From assembly GCF_009857885.1 (NCBI RefSeq), contig NZ_WWER01000006.1, positions 291,978 through 355,977 of the forward strand: a DNA stretch of 64,000 bases, written 5' to 3'. How positions within the stretch are numbered: position 1 is the stretch's first letter; each line of letters begins with the position of its first letter. A program made the translations under genes and the position numbers. Below, piece by piece: positions 43,272-51,223 of the stretch. This DNA is from Pusillimonas sp. TS35. GTDB taxonomy: Bacteria; Pseudomonadota; Gammaproteobacteria; Burkholderiales; Burkholderiaceae_B. The notes under the pieces are model-generated. The model saw only the letters and a program-made list of their open reading frames with translations, was not told the DNA's origin and did no database searches.

Positions 43272-44299
43272 ATTGAAAAAAAACTCTGTCCGCATACATA
43301 AAACGCCTATTCTTCGATAAGGTTGAAGCCTGCAGCGCCTCGTACCGCGAAGGTGTCCGCACGAAGGCGAGTGGCTTGTGGTCGGCTGGGTCAGTCCTAG
43401 TACGAGCGTTCAGTCATATGCGGCGCAACGCTTTGTTGCTTTTAGCGGACGTGCGATGTATGCCTTTTCAAGGTCCTTTCAAGGTGCCAGGCGGTCCCAA
43501 AACTTTGGAAGTGGCACCGGCAGAGCTGGCAGCGAAGATAGGGTCACTTTCAAGGTGCTTTCAATTGTTTGGTGATTTGCTGAGCAACTGGGTGCCCATT
43601 GAAAGCATTATTGGTCAGGGGTGACGGTCTTCACCTGCCGTCTTTCTCGTGCTAGAGTAGCGACAATAATCACCACGGTGTGGTGACCCAGGGGTAGCTG
43701 GCCCGACATAAAGCAGCATTTGTCCCGCGTCACCGCGGCGGCCCGTCAGGGCCGAAAGTTCAACTAAGCAGTGTGCCTGGTCGCTTATGCGAACTCAAAT
43801 GGCCATTTGCATCATTCTTGCCTTCCGCCTCACCGGCGAAATCCGACTTGGCTAACTTGGCCGATATGGATTGGGTTTTCCTTTCTTCGGTTCTCTTGTC
43901 GGGTTCGGCTCCTGCGTGGTGCCTTTCCTTCAAAATACTTTTTTTTGTCTAACCGTCGTCGTACGGAGATAGGGTGCCAAGCACAGAGACAGGCTTGGTC
44001 AGTACCCTGGGAAGCTAATATCCGCGCGCTTTTCGGTGCACCTACATGTGCGTGAAATTGCGTGAATACCAATTATGCCAATCCTGACTGTTCCGTGAAA
44101 CGGGGATGAATGCACAGAGCATTCTTCAGCCTGACCACCACCCGCAGGGACAGAATACTGGCCGATCAGGACAACCCGGGCGTCGCAGCAGGCCCGATCA
44201 ATAACGCTGCCACCCAACCCCGCCGCGAGGTCGTTCGCGTGCATACATCACTCAACACATGAGTTCTGGTCCCGGGTGTACATAAATCAGGAGAAGAGA
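43272..44299. other. One-kilobase non-coding region with short repeats
   Basis: No frame here is convincing. TTTCAAGGT occurs at 43466-43474, 43477-43485 and 43548-43556. TCACCAC-GGT-GTGGTGA (43670-43686) is a perfect hairpin, a run of eight T lies near 43938, and GAATGC/GCATTC (44108-44124) is a small hairpin before the recombinase gene. It could hold an origin-like or control region, or an RNA gene; none is proven. Confidence 0.4.
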
Positions 44300-45232
44300 A
44301 TGACTCGGAATTACAAGCTGCCGACGCGTGTAATGGCGCATGCGGGCAGGCAATTGTTAGATTCTGCGGCAGGGCGAGGTGAATGTTCATTTGCAACAGC
44401 CGATGCGGTTGCCGATCGCTGGGCGCAGTTCGCGAGCTTTGCCAAGACGCAAGGAATAGGGCGTATGGAGCGCGTGTCACCGGAATTGGTGCGAGAGTAT
44501 GGGTTGGGTCTGGGCAAGCGAGTCGATGCGGCCGAGATCAGCCCCGCGTATGCTCAGAATCTGGTGTCCGCGGTCAATACGGTGATGGGTCTTGTGCGGC
44601 CTTGGAAGAGTGTCAGTCCAACCAAGGATTGTGGCATTCAGACCCGCTCTACGATTCGCCATGTCGCACCAGCTACTCTAGATCGCCCGGCGTTTGATGG
44701 AGTCATTGGCCAAATGATGCAGAACGGATTGATTCGACAATCCGCATTGGCCTCGTTGGCTCGCAATTTCGGTCTACGTTCGAAAGAGGCCTCGCTGCTG
44801 GATGCCGCTGTGGCATTACGTCAGGCTCAACACGGGAATACGGTTCAGATCAAGGATGGGACCAAAGGCGGACGCCTGCGAGAAGTGCCGATCACGATGC
44901 CGTTTCAAATCAGGACGCTGGCTGATGCTGCCCAGCTGCAGGGCGGTGCACGCTCTATGGTGCCCGTTGCGGAAACTTGGTCGCAATGGCGCAACGGCGG
45001 ACTTCGGGAAGGCAGGGAGGCACTAAAGCAACAAGGTTGTCCGGGCTACCATGACTTGCGTGCTGCGTATGCCTGCGAGCGCTATTCGATGTTGACTGGG
45101 TTTTCTGCGCCAGTCTGTCAGGAAGGGAGCCGGCCCGAGCGGGACGTTGACTATGCCGCCCGCATGGTGATTAGTCGGGAATTGGGGCATGACCGTGTGG
45201 ATGTAGTCGCCAGCTACATCGGGGCGCGCTGA
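44300..45232 (+). CDS. Second tyrosine recombinase (integrase-domain protein)
   Basis: 310 residues from ATG 44300 after CAGGAGAAGAGA. The N-terminal part looks like a SAM-like core-binding domain (ATADAVADRWAQFASFAKTQGIGRMERV). The catalytic part keeps the expected set: Arg in RNFGLRSKEASLL, Lys in KDGTKGGRLREVPI, His-x-x-Arg in YHDLRAAYACERY, a second His in SRELGHDRVDVV and the nucleophile Tyr in ASYIGAR. It is distinct from the integrase at 47602. In islands such a second enzyme can resolve dimers or serve an internal module. A tiny core-binding-domain frame follows 2 nt later. Confidence 0.82.
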   Translation: MTRNYKLPTRVMAHAGRQLLDSAAGRGECSFATADAVADRWAQFASFAKTQGIGRMERVSPELVREYGLGLGKRVDAAEISPAYAQNLVSAVNTVMGLVRPWKSVSPTKDCGIQTRSTIRHVAPATLDRPAFDGVIGQMMQNGLIRQSALASLARNFGLRSKEASLLDAAVALRQAQHGNTVQIKDGTKGGRLREVPITMPFQIRTLADAAQLQGGARSMVPVAETWSQWRNGGLREGREALKQQGCPGYHDLRAAYACERYSMLTGFSAPVCQEGSRPERDVDYAARMVISRELGHDRVDVVASYIGAR

Positions 45233-45234
45233 CC

Positions 45235-45525
45235 ATGGGACGTTTAGTCGCGCAAGTTCGGATGCTTACTCGTGTCTATGTCCGCAAGGGTGGCAAGACA
45301 AATCGTCGTCAACAGGCCGCGCGTATGCTTGCGTTCGCGCGATTCTGCGAGAACGAGGGGGCAACCGACATTAACCGCCTAGGGGCCAGGCACGTCATCT
45401 TGTACTGGAAGCAGAACCGACACCTGGCCCCATCAACCCAATACAACCACTACCGTGCACTATGTGTATTGTGGGGGCTGGCCGAGAAAGTGGGAAGACC
45501 TCCTGTTCCTCGCGCCGGCAGCTAG
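45235..45525 (+). CDS. Orphan recombinase core-binding-domain protein
   Basis: 96 residues. RRQQAARMLAFARFCENEGATDINRLGARHVILYWKQNRHLAPSTQYNHYRALCVLWGLAEKVGRP has the spacing of a tyrosine-recombinase SAM-like DNA-binding domain, but there is no catalytic domain. It starts 2 nt after the recombinase stop, so the two are translated together. It may be a DNA-binding partner or the N-terminal remnant of a recombinase. Assignment rests on pattern only. Confidence 0.6.
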   Translation: MGRLVAQVRMLTRVYVRKGGKTNRRQQAARMLAFARFCENEGATDINRLGARHVILYWKQNRHLAPSTQYNHYRALCVLWGLAEKVGRPPVPRAGS

Positions 45526-45528
45526 CCG

Positions 45529-46392
45529 TCATTTCTTGACCGTGGCGAACAGTTCCATTTTTCCACGGTAATACACCTGTGGGTAATCAAGGTTTCCGTC
45601 CGAATGGGCTTTCATTGAGCTCTTGGGAGGAATGTAGAGGTATGACCAGTCCGGCATATGTTTTGTCAAGGTGGCATAGAACCTCTGGATATCCACGCCT
45701 TTGTGACCCCTGCTCACAATTGAGGCATAACCATTGAAGATCGCGTCGGCTTCAAAAAAGTAGACCGGGCGCGATTCCTGATTAAGGAACTCCGGAGTCG
45801 ATTTATTTACAGATGGCGTTTGAACGTAGACAGCGGTAATGCATTTCTCAGTGATTGGTGCCGAGAAGCCCGGGCATTCGTCAGAATTAGGCAACCGAAA
45901 GGTATTGGCCACAATGATCTTGCTTTCCCGACGGGTTCTCTCGAAGTCCGAGCGTTCCCAGCCTAACTCATGCAATGTCTTATCCAGAGCGTCTTGAGTG
46001 ATGTCACGCATTTTCGTCTGAGCATCGGACGGATCTGCCGCCATATCCTGAGGCATCCATGCGACAAGTTGTCGATGTTTTGCTGGTGTGTCGGTGCTGC
46101 GAACCATGGATAAGAGCCCTAGCCCCAATCCCCAGCCGCCACTGATTCCCGGCGCAGGTGAAGAAAAATTGGCTGCGGCCCATCCGATATTGGTCACAGC
46201 GTTCGCTCCGCTGCTATGAAGGCGTGTGTAGTCCTCTCGAGACAGTTCTTGGTCTTGTAAATGTCTGATCCCACCAGCCTCGGCGAGGTTAAGCGCCAAG
46301 CTTCTTTCAGGGCTAAAGGATTTTTGTGGGGCGGCACACGCTGCAAGTGAAGCTGAGAAGATGGTGATGGCTAGTATTTTGTAGTTTGGCAC
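45529..46392 (-). CDS. Unknown lipoprotein, 287 residues
   Basis: GTG start at 46392. A lipoprotein signal (ILAITIFSASLAACAAP, lipobox LAAC) anchors it in an envelope membrane. The mature part has no motif known to me; it contains a Gly-rich stretch (SSPAPGISGGWGLGLGLLSM) and paired cysteines (DECPGFSAPITEKC). It lies on the same strand as, and 73 nt after, the membrane protein at 46466-47119, so the two may form an envelope-associated pair. Function unknown. Confidence 0.65.
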   Translation of the reverse strand: MPNYKILAITIFSASLAACAAPQKSFSPERSLALNLAEAGGIRHLQDQELSREDYTRLHSSGANAVTNIGWAAANFSSPAPGISGGWGLGLGLLSMVRSTDTPAKHRQLVAWMPQDMAADPSDAQTKMRDITQDALDKTLHELGWERSDFERTRRESKIIVANTFRLPNSDECPGFSAPITEKCITAVYVQTPSVNKSTPEFLNQESRPVYFFEADAIFNGYASIVSRGHKGVDIQRFYATLTKHMPDWSYLYIPPKSSMKAHSDGNLDYPQVYYRGKMELFATVKK

Positions 46393-46465
46393 GGCAAGGC
46401 GAATAAGAATTAAAAGATAAGCATTGAAGATTGATCAGATGGGAGTGGTTGCTTTGAGGCGCTGT

Positions 46466-47119
46466 TCATAGTTCGTTAACGTCGCAACCATAAGGGTTTC
46501 CGGCAAAGTCTGTGAACTCCGTAAACATGGGGTAACCGTTAGCTGGATTGAAAAACGGTTTGAAAGCATAGGCGTCGTTATTGCTCGGCCTGGAGTGCTC
46601 TTCAATCCCGCGAGGGGCGTCGTCGTGCAATATACGATCCGCTCGTTGGGGCTCTGGTTTGAGACATGCACCTTCTATCCCAGCGGCGAAGCCCCCGCGA
46701 AGGCCAGTAGCGGGCCAGAGCGGATTCTTTCTGTCCGATAACCGAGATGATGCCGTCCCAATTGATCTTCCCACCATCGCCCGGTCTCGCATCTGTTGTT
46801 GTAATCGGTAGAGCAATTTTCGGATGAGGACCAGTATGCTAAACAAAGTCCCCGCCAGCAGCCCTGTCGCCGGATCTAAAACAATCAACAGCGTGAAGAA
46901 GCAGACAGCAATCAGATTTCGGTAACGCAGCAGTCTGAAGAACGGGTTCCCCAAAGAAAGAACGATAAGAATGCCTGTCCAAGTTGCTGGGGTGTCCCCG
47001 GCTTTCATGAGGCCGTCGGCTGGTATCACGAACCTAAGCGCGAGAAACAATAACAATCCGCCGAAGGCGAGACTGACCAGTGTGTGGGCTGCCGTCCATA
47101 GAAACTGTCGAGGTTGCAT
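46466..47119 (-). CDS. Unknown membrane protein, 217 residues
   Basis: ATG 47119 is preferred (AGGA 6 nt upstream) over a TTG at 47164. The first 110 residues contain three to four hydrophobic helices (LVSLAFGGLLLFLALRFVI, WTGILIVLSL, LIAVCFFTLLIVLDPATGLLAGTLFSILVLI). The remainder is soluble and ends in FKPFFNPANGYPMFTEFTDFAGNPYGCD, an aromatic- and Asn-rich tail that I do not recognise. It stands just before the lipoprotein gene on the same strand. Function unknown. Confidence 0.65.
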   Translation of the reverse strand: MQPRQFLWTAAHTLVSLAFGGLLLFLALRFVIPADGLMKAGDTPATWTGILIVLSLGNPFFRLLRYRNLIAVCFFTLLIVLDPATGLLAGTLFSILVLIRKLLYRLQQQMRDRAMVGRSIGTASSRLSDRKNPLWPATGLRGGFAAGIEGACLKPEPQRADRILHDDAPRGIEEHSRPSNNDAYAFKPFFNPANGYPMFTEFTDFAGNPYGCDVNEL

Positions 47120-47411
47120 GGGCTGTCCTGTCGGATAGAGGTGAAGATACTCACCATTGGCCAACTGAAATCTTGGTGATCTTGACCGTCTTGACCACCT
47201 TGCGGGACATTATGCCTATGTCTCCCTCTTATGTATCTAACAGAAACAAATGTTTGCATTGTATGAAAACGACATAGATGAAGGCTTAGCTGTCGCGAAA
47301 TAACAGAGAGTCCACGTTGTTATTGGGGCAGGCTCGGCATCCCGACTTTAGCCATCCTTAAGGTAAACTGGCACCATCTTTGATTAGTGGTTCGGCAATG
47401 GAGGAGGCGCC

Positions 47412-47591
47412 ATGGTTATGGCAAATATTGCAATCTTGTGCTTCTTTTTCTTTGTTATGTCAGTAGGCGGGCTTGCCCTGTTTTTCGGTAGCGACTACGC
47501 CCAGAAACGTTGGGGGGAACAAGACAGTCCCGACAGTGGCGGTGCTTCATCGCTCGTGGTTGTGTCTGATTACCGCGTTCGAAAACAATAA
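47412..47591 (+). CDS. Small single-helix membrane protein, 59 residues
   Basis: An excellent ribosome-binding site (GGAGGAGG, 47399-47407) precedes ATG 47412. The product has one N-terminal membrane helix (IAILCFFFFVMSVGGLALFF) and a short polar tail that ends RVRKQ. The stop at 47589 is 10 nt before the convergent integrase stop. Small proteins of this form are easily missed; with no known family, the function cannot be assigned. Confidence 0.55.
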   Translation: MVMANIAILCFFFFVMSVGGLALFFGSDYAQKRWGEQDSPDSGGASSLVVVSDYRVRKQ

Positions 47592-47601
47592 GAATTTGGC
47601 A

Positions 47602-48765
47602 TCACAGTACGAGACCTGCCAGCGCGTCAGCGGCTGCGGTCTGACGTAGGTGTCCATAATGTTTTTCAATCATTGCGACTGATGTGCCGCTGATTTTCGC
47701 CACGGTCAGTAGGTCTAGTCCACCCACGACCAAGTCGGTGATCGTTGAGTGCCGCAGGGTATACGCGGACACCTCCGGTGGCAGACCAGCAGCACGAGCC
47801 GCGTCTTTAATTGGCCCCTTCCAAGCATCCTTGTTCCATGCCGTGCCATCTGGGCGAGCTAACAATGGGGCATCGCCGGGACGACCTTCAGCCAGTGGCA
47901 CCAAGATCTGAATGATCGCTTCAGGCAGGCTTAGGCGACGATCCGCGCCGGCTTTATCTTTGCCAATACGGATGGCCTTCACTCGGACGTTGAAGTCATT
48001 GACCTGCAGGGATGCCAAGGCACCAGGACGAAGCGGTAACACAGCCATGCAATGCAGGAAGGGAGCGATCTCAGGTGAGGCGTGATCTATAAGCTTGCGG
48101 CGTTGGGTGCGATCCAGGTACAGGTCTCTACGACGAGAAGCGTTCTTGATCGGTTTCAAATCTTCCCGCCAGGCGAAGTCTGATGTGACCTTGCCATCGG
48201 CAAAAGCTTGATTAAGGGCCGCGCGTAAAGCGGACATGTCTCGATTAATTGTGTCTGGCGCGCGTTCGCGTTCCATATCTCCTGCAAGGACGGGTGTTGA
48301 TCTGAGCTTCCTGCGGAATGCGCGGATATGATCGCGTTTAAGCTTTGCAAGCTCAACCTTGGCAAGGGCGGTTCCATCGACCCAGCGACCGAAACGACCG
48401 TTGACATCATTGGCAGGTTTTTCGCCCTTCTCTGAACGGATGTGCTCTGCATATGCTGTACAGGCATCGGCCACGGTAAAGGCCTTGGCCATTCCGCCCA
48501 TGCCTAGATGCGCAAACCAGTCGCGAGCAAGCGCTACCGCTTTGTCAAATCGATCCCCTGGCAGGTACTCGTCTAACTGACCCAGCGACTGAAAATGCTG
48601 CTTGCGGTGTGCGTCGTCCCAATATCGCGCTATCCAGGAGCCTGTGCTGTCGCGGGTGGTCTTGCGGAATCCGATATAACAGCCGGTAGCGATCTTATGC
48701 CAGTAAGCATCACGACGCGCCTTCAGTCTGGCCCTTGCCGTCACGCTATCAATGCTGTTTGCCAT
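47602..48765 (-). CDS. Site-specific tyrosine integrase of the island
   Basis: 387 residues from ATG 48765 (GAGGACGAC before it; the frame continues upstream to 48798 but this is not needed). The N-terminal arm/core domains lead into the catalytic domain with Arg in MAVLPLRPGALASLQV, Lys in IGKDKAGADRRLSLP, Arg of YTLRHSTIT and the nucleophile Tyr in SVAMIEKHYGHL. It would integrate at and excise from the tRNA-Val 3' end. It lies at the end opposite the intact tRNA and reads towards the island interior. The 22-bp terminal repeat lies 14 nt before its start codon, which suggests the enzyme represses itself. Confidence 0.93.
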   Translation of the reverse strand: MANSIDSVTARARLKARRDAYWHKIATGCYIGFRKTTRDSTGSWIARYWDDAHRKQHFQSLGQLDEYLPGDRFDKAVALARDWFAHLGMGGMAKAFTVADACTAYAEHIRSEKGEKPANDVNGRFGRWVDGTALAKVELAKLKRDHIRAFRRKLRSTPVLAGDMERERAPDTINRDMSALRAALNQAFADGKVTSDFAWREDLKPIKNASRRRDLYLDRTQRRKLIDHASPEIAPFLHCMAVLPLRPGALASLQVNDFNVRVKAIRIGKDKAGADRRLSLPEAIIQILVPLAEGRPGDAPLLARPDGTAWNKDAWKGPIKDAARAAGLPPEVSAYTLRHSTITDLVVGGLDLLTVAKISGTSVAMIEKHYGHLRQTAAADALAGLVL

Positions 48766-48779
48766 GTCGTCCTCATTTT

Positions 48780-48801
48780 GTACGCAACAAGTACGCAAAA
48801 C
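48780..48801 (+). repeat. Right copy of 22-bp terminal repeat (candidate integrase arm site)
   Basis: Identical to 31814-31835. The inverse motif TGCGTA again follows, at 48805-48810. It overlaps the leader of the integrase gene. Two matched copies just inside both att sites are unlikely to be chance. Confidence 0.6.
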
Positions 48802-48819
48802 ATCTGCGTACTTGCATGT

Positions 48820-48825
48820 ATTATA
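48820..48825 (-). promoter_or_regulatory. Probable -10 box for the integrase gene
   Basis: On the minus strand this reads TATAAT, about 20 nt before the arm repeat and 55 nt before the integrase start. The -35 element is weak. A palindrome TATACGTATA (48858-48867) lies behind it. Confidence 0.4.
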
Positions 48826-48901
48826 AAGGACTCTGAAAGAACTAATCTATTGAAAAATATACGTATAAAGACGTCAGGAAACTTAGAAATACAATGGTGT
48901 T

Positions 48902-48954
48902 CTGCCTTCACACGGCAGGGGTCACTGGTTCGAACCCAGTACCGCCCACCAATT
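48902..48954 (+). repeat. Right attachment repeat (partial tRNA-Val copy)
   Basis: 53 nt identical to 31706-31758: the anticodon arm to CCA of tRNA-Val, without the 5' part, so it is not a functional tRNA gene. It marks the right boundary of the island; host sequence resumes at 48955. Confidence 0.93.
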
Positions 48955-49017
48955 CCCTTTCCCAATCCGTTCGGCTCTTCCCCATTTTTCGGGGGTCAGC
49001 GCATTCAGCAGTCTCGC

Positions 49018-50196
49018 TCACGAAAGAATTGCTTTGGCGATTGTGTTGCGCTGGATTTCGCTGGTGCCGGTGACGATGCGGTAAAGGCGCAGGCGGCGGA
49101 AGATGAATTCCACGGGGTGGTTTTTGGTGACGCCCACGTTGCCGTGTATTTGCATGGCCTTGTCGGCGATCTCGAAGCATTTTTCGGATACGAAGAGCTT
49201 GCACATGGAGGCTTCCTGGCGGATGTCTTCGCCGGCGTCTGCCTTGCGGGCGGCCGCCATGACCATGCTGGTGCATGCGTAGAGGCCGGTGGCCATATCG
49301 GCCAGCATGTGCTGAATGGCCTGGAAGCGGCTGATGGGGCTGCCGAATTGCTGGCGCGTCTGCGAGTATTCGACGGCCATGTTGTATGCCTGGCGGGCGA
49401 GGCCGATCATGGTGGGGCAGTGCAGCAAGCGATTGACGCTGATGCGGCCCATGGCGGCCTTGAAGCCCTGGCCTTCGCGGCCGAGCAGGTTGCTGCATGA
49501 CACGCGCACGTTGTTGAATTCGATGTCTGCGTCGACGTGCTGGCCGGTCATGGGCAGGCAGTCGTAGGTCAGGGACACGCCCGGCCTGTCGAGCTCGATG
49601 AGGATTGCGGAGATCCCTTCTGCGCCTTTGTCGGGGTCGGTGACGCAGAGGGTGATGGCGTAGTCGGCGAAAGTCGATGCGCTGATGTAGTGCTTGCGGC
49701 CATTAATGATGTAGTCGTCGCCGTCTTTCACTGCTTGGGTCTTGAGGCTGCCGGCGTCCGAGCCGGACTCGGGTTCGGTCATGGCGAAGCAGGCGCCCAT
49801 TTCGCCGCGCACGACGGGCAGGATGAAACGCTCGATCTGGTCGGGCGTCGCGTGGCTGGCCAGGCTGCCGATGCGGGCCGGCCCTCCCCAGTCGCCCAGC
49901 ACGTGCGGGAAGAGTATCGCGCCCGAGGCGGCGACATCATCTTTGAGCACGCACAGGTCCTGCAGGCTCAGGCCCTGTCCGCCCAGCGCGGGGGGAACCT
50001 GCAGGCCGTACAGGCCCAGTTCGCGCGAGCGGCGCCATACGCGATGCACGTCTTCCTTGGTGAAGCGGTCCTCATAGCTGTAGCCCTGCTCGTGCTCGTA
50101 GGGGATCAGTTCGTCCTGCAGGTAAGCGCGCAGGCGCGCGCGCAATGTGTCAAGGTTCGCGGGAACGCTGGAGGGTGCGGCTTTGATGTTATCCAT
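49018..50196 (-). CDS. Acyl-CoA dehydrogenase
   Basis: 392 residues, normal length. FAD and substrate motifs are clear: CFAMTEPESGSDAGSLKTQAVKDGDDYIINGRKHYIS and, at the C-terminus, FRRLRLYRIVTGTSEIQRNTIA. It would introduce an alpha-beta double bond into an acyl-CoA and pass electrons to ETF. The catalytic base usually lies near RIVTGTSE-type sequence but differs between classes, so the substrate is open. It is divergent from a LysR gene (104 nt) that lies next to an acyl-CoA synthetase and a Bug receptor, suggesting one acid-degradation unit. Confidence 0.93.
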   Translation of the reverse strand: MDNIKAAPSSVPANLDTLRARLRAYLQDELIPYEHEQGYSYEDRFTKEDVHRVWRRSRELGLYGLQVPPALGGQGLSLQDLCVLKDDVAASGAILFPHVLGDWGGPARIGSLASHATPDQIERFILPVVRGEMGACFAMTEPESGSDAGSLKTQAVKDGDDYIINGRKHYISASTFADYAITLCVTDPDKGAEGISAILIELDRPGVSLTYDCLPMTGQHVDADIEFNNVRVSCSNLLGREGQGFKAAMGRISVNRLLHCPTMIGLARQAYNMAVEYSQTRQQFGSPISRFQAIQHMLADMATGLYACTSMVMAAARKADAGEDIRQEASMCKLFVSEKCFEIADKAMQIHGNVGVTKNHPVEFIFRRLRLYRIVTGTSEIQRNTIAKAILS

Positions 50197-50299
50197 GGGA
50201 GGCCTCAGGCTATCGTGTTTTCTGATGCCTCCATATTGACAGCCGCCACCGGCCCGATGGATTATCTTTGCGTCAGACTCGATAACGCAGAGGAATGCC

Positions 50300-51223
50300 G
50301 TGCGGATTGAAGATCTTCAGTATTTCCTGGCCGTCGCCGAAACAGGCCATGTGGGCCGCGCGGCGGAAAAGCTCGGCCAGACGCAGCCGGCCCTGACCAA
50401 AGGCATACAAAGGCTGGAAAAAGAACTGCACCTGCAGTTGTTCGAACGCACGCCCAAAGGCATGGTGCTGACCACGGTCGGCGAAGCCTTCCATGCGCGC
50501 TCGCGGACGGTGCAACTGAGCCTGGACGAGGCAGTGCGCGAGGCGCGCGACCTGCACCTGGGTGCCATCGGACTGTTGCGGGTGGGCGTGCCGCCCAATT
50601 ACACCGATTATTTCGCCTCGGTCTGCGAGGTGTTGCTGCGCCAGCGGCCTGCCGCCCGGGTGCAGGTGATGCTGGGGATGAATGACCAGCTTTTTTCCGC
50701 GCTGCGAACAGGTGAACTGGACCTGTGTATCAGCGGGCAGCACAACGCAGCCAGCACCGAGTTCGACCAGACGCCCTTGTTCGCCGACGACTTGCGGGTA
50801 GTGGCGCGGGAAAGCCATCCGCTCTTTTTTCAGCCGCGGATAACGCTGGCCGACCTGAGCAAGGCTTCCTGGATGCTGCCCCGCTCCGAAATCGTGGCAA
50901 GGCGCTGGGTCGAAGCGCGATTCCAGGAAAACGGCTTGCCTGTACCCAATGTGGTGATCGAGTCCAACTCATCCAGCATGGCGCTGGTGCGCATGCTGCG
51001 CAGCACTGACCTGCTGACCGTCCTGACTGAGTCATCGCTGCGCCAGCCGGGCGGCCAGGGCCTGCGCGCAGTGCCGCTGCGCGAGACGATCTGGCCGCGG
51101 GTGGTGGGCATCACCATGCGTAAGGACAGCTATCTGTCACCGCTGGCGCAGCGCTTCATGGAGCTCATGCGCCAGTACAAACCTGACGACTTTCCGGGCG
51201 CCGATTTCGCCCAGCCTAGCTGA
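50300..51223 (+). CDS. LysR-family transcriptional regulator
   Basis: 307 residues from GTG 50300 after AGAGGAA. The helix-turn-helix is VRIEDLQYFLAVAETGHVGRAAEKLGQTQPALTKGIQRLEKELHLQLFERTPKGM. The effector domain follows in full. It is divergent from the acyl-CoA dehydrogenase and its end overlaps the convergent acyl-CoA synthetase by 8 nt. Probably regulates the dehydrogenase in response to a carboxylic acid. Confidence 0.93.
   Translation: MRIEDLQYFLAVAETGHVGRAAEKLGQTQPALTKGIQRLEKELHLQLFERTPKGMVLTTVGEAFHARSRTVQLSLDEAVREARDLHLGAIGLLRVGVPPNYTDYFASVCEVLLRQRPAARVQVMLGMNDQLFSALRTGELDLCISGQHNAASTEFDQTPLFADDLRVVARESHPLFFQPRITLADLSKASWMLPRSEIVARRWVEARFQENGLPVPNVVIESNSSSMALVRMLRSTDLLTVLTESSLRQPGGQGLRAVPLRETIWPRVVGITMRKDSYLSPLAQRFMELMRQYKPDDFPGADFAQPS

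Larger units (their letters stand above)
31706..48954. mobile_element. 17.2-kb genomic island integrated at tRNA-Val
   Basis: Bounded by the 53-bp repeats, with a tyrosine integrase at the right end, arm-type repeats at both ends, a small HTH protein and a RepA-like ATPase at the left end. Cargo is a C5 methyltransferase-DUF262-Z1-PD-(D/E)XK operon, a second recombinase and several unknown or membrane proteins. There are no relaxase, type IV secretion, capsid or terminase genes, so it is not a self-transmissible ICE or complete prophage; a mobilizable or satellite-like element fits better. Several stretches (32100-34550, 42600-44100) are visibly richer in A+T than the host flanks. Confidence 0.9.

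Noticed and set aside
31706..48954. Island as a complete ICE or prophage
   Set aside because: No relaxase, coupling protein, type IV secretion, capsid, portal or terminase genes were seen.
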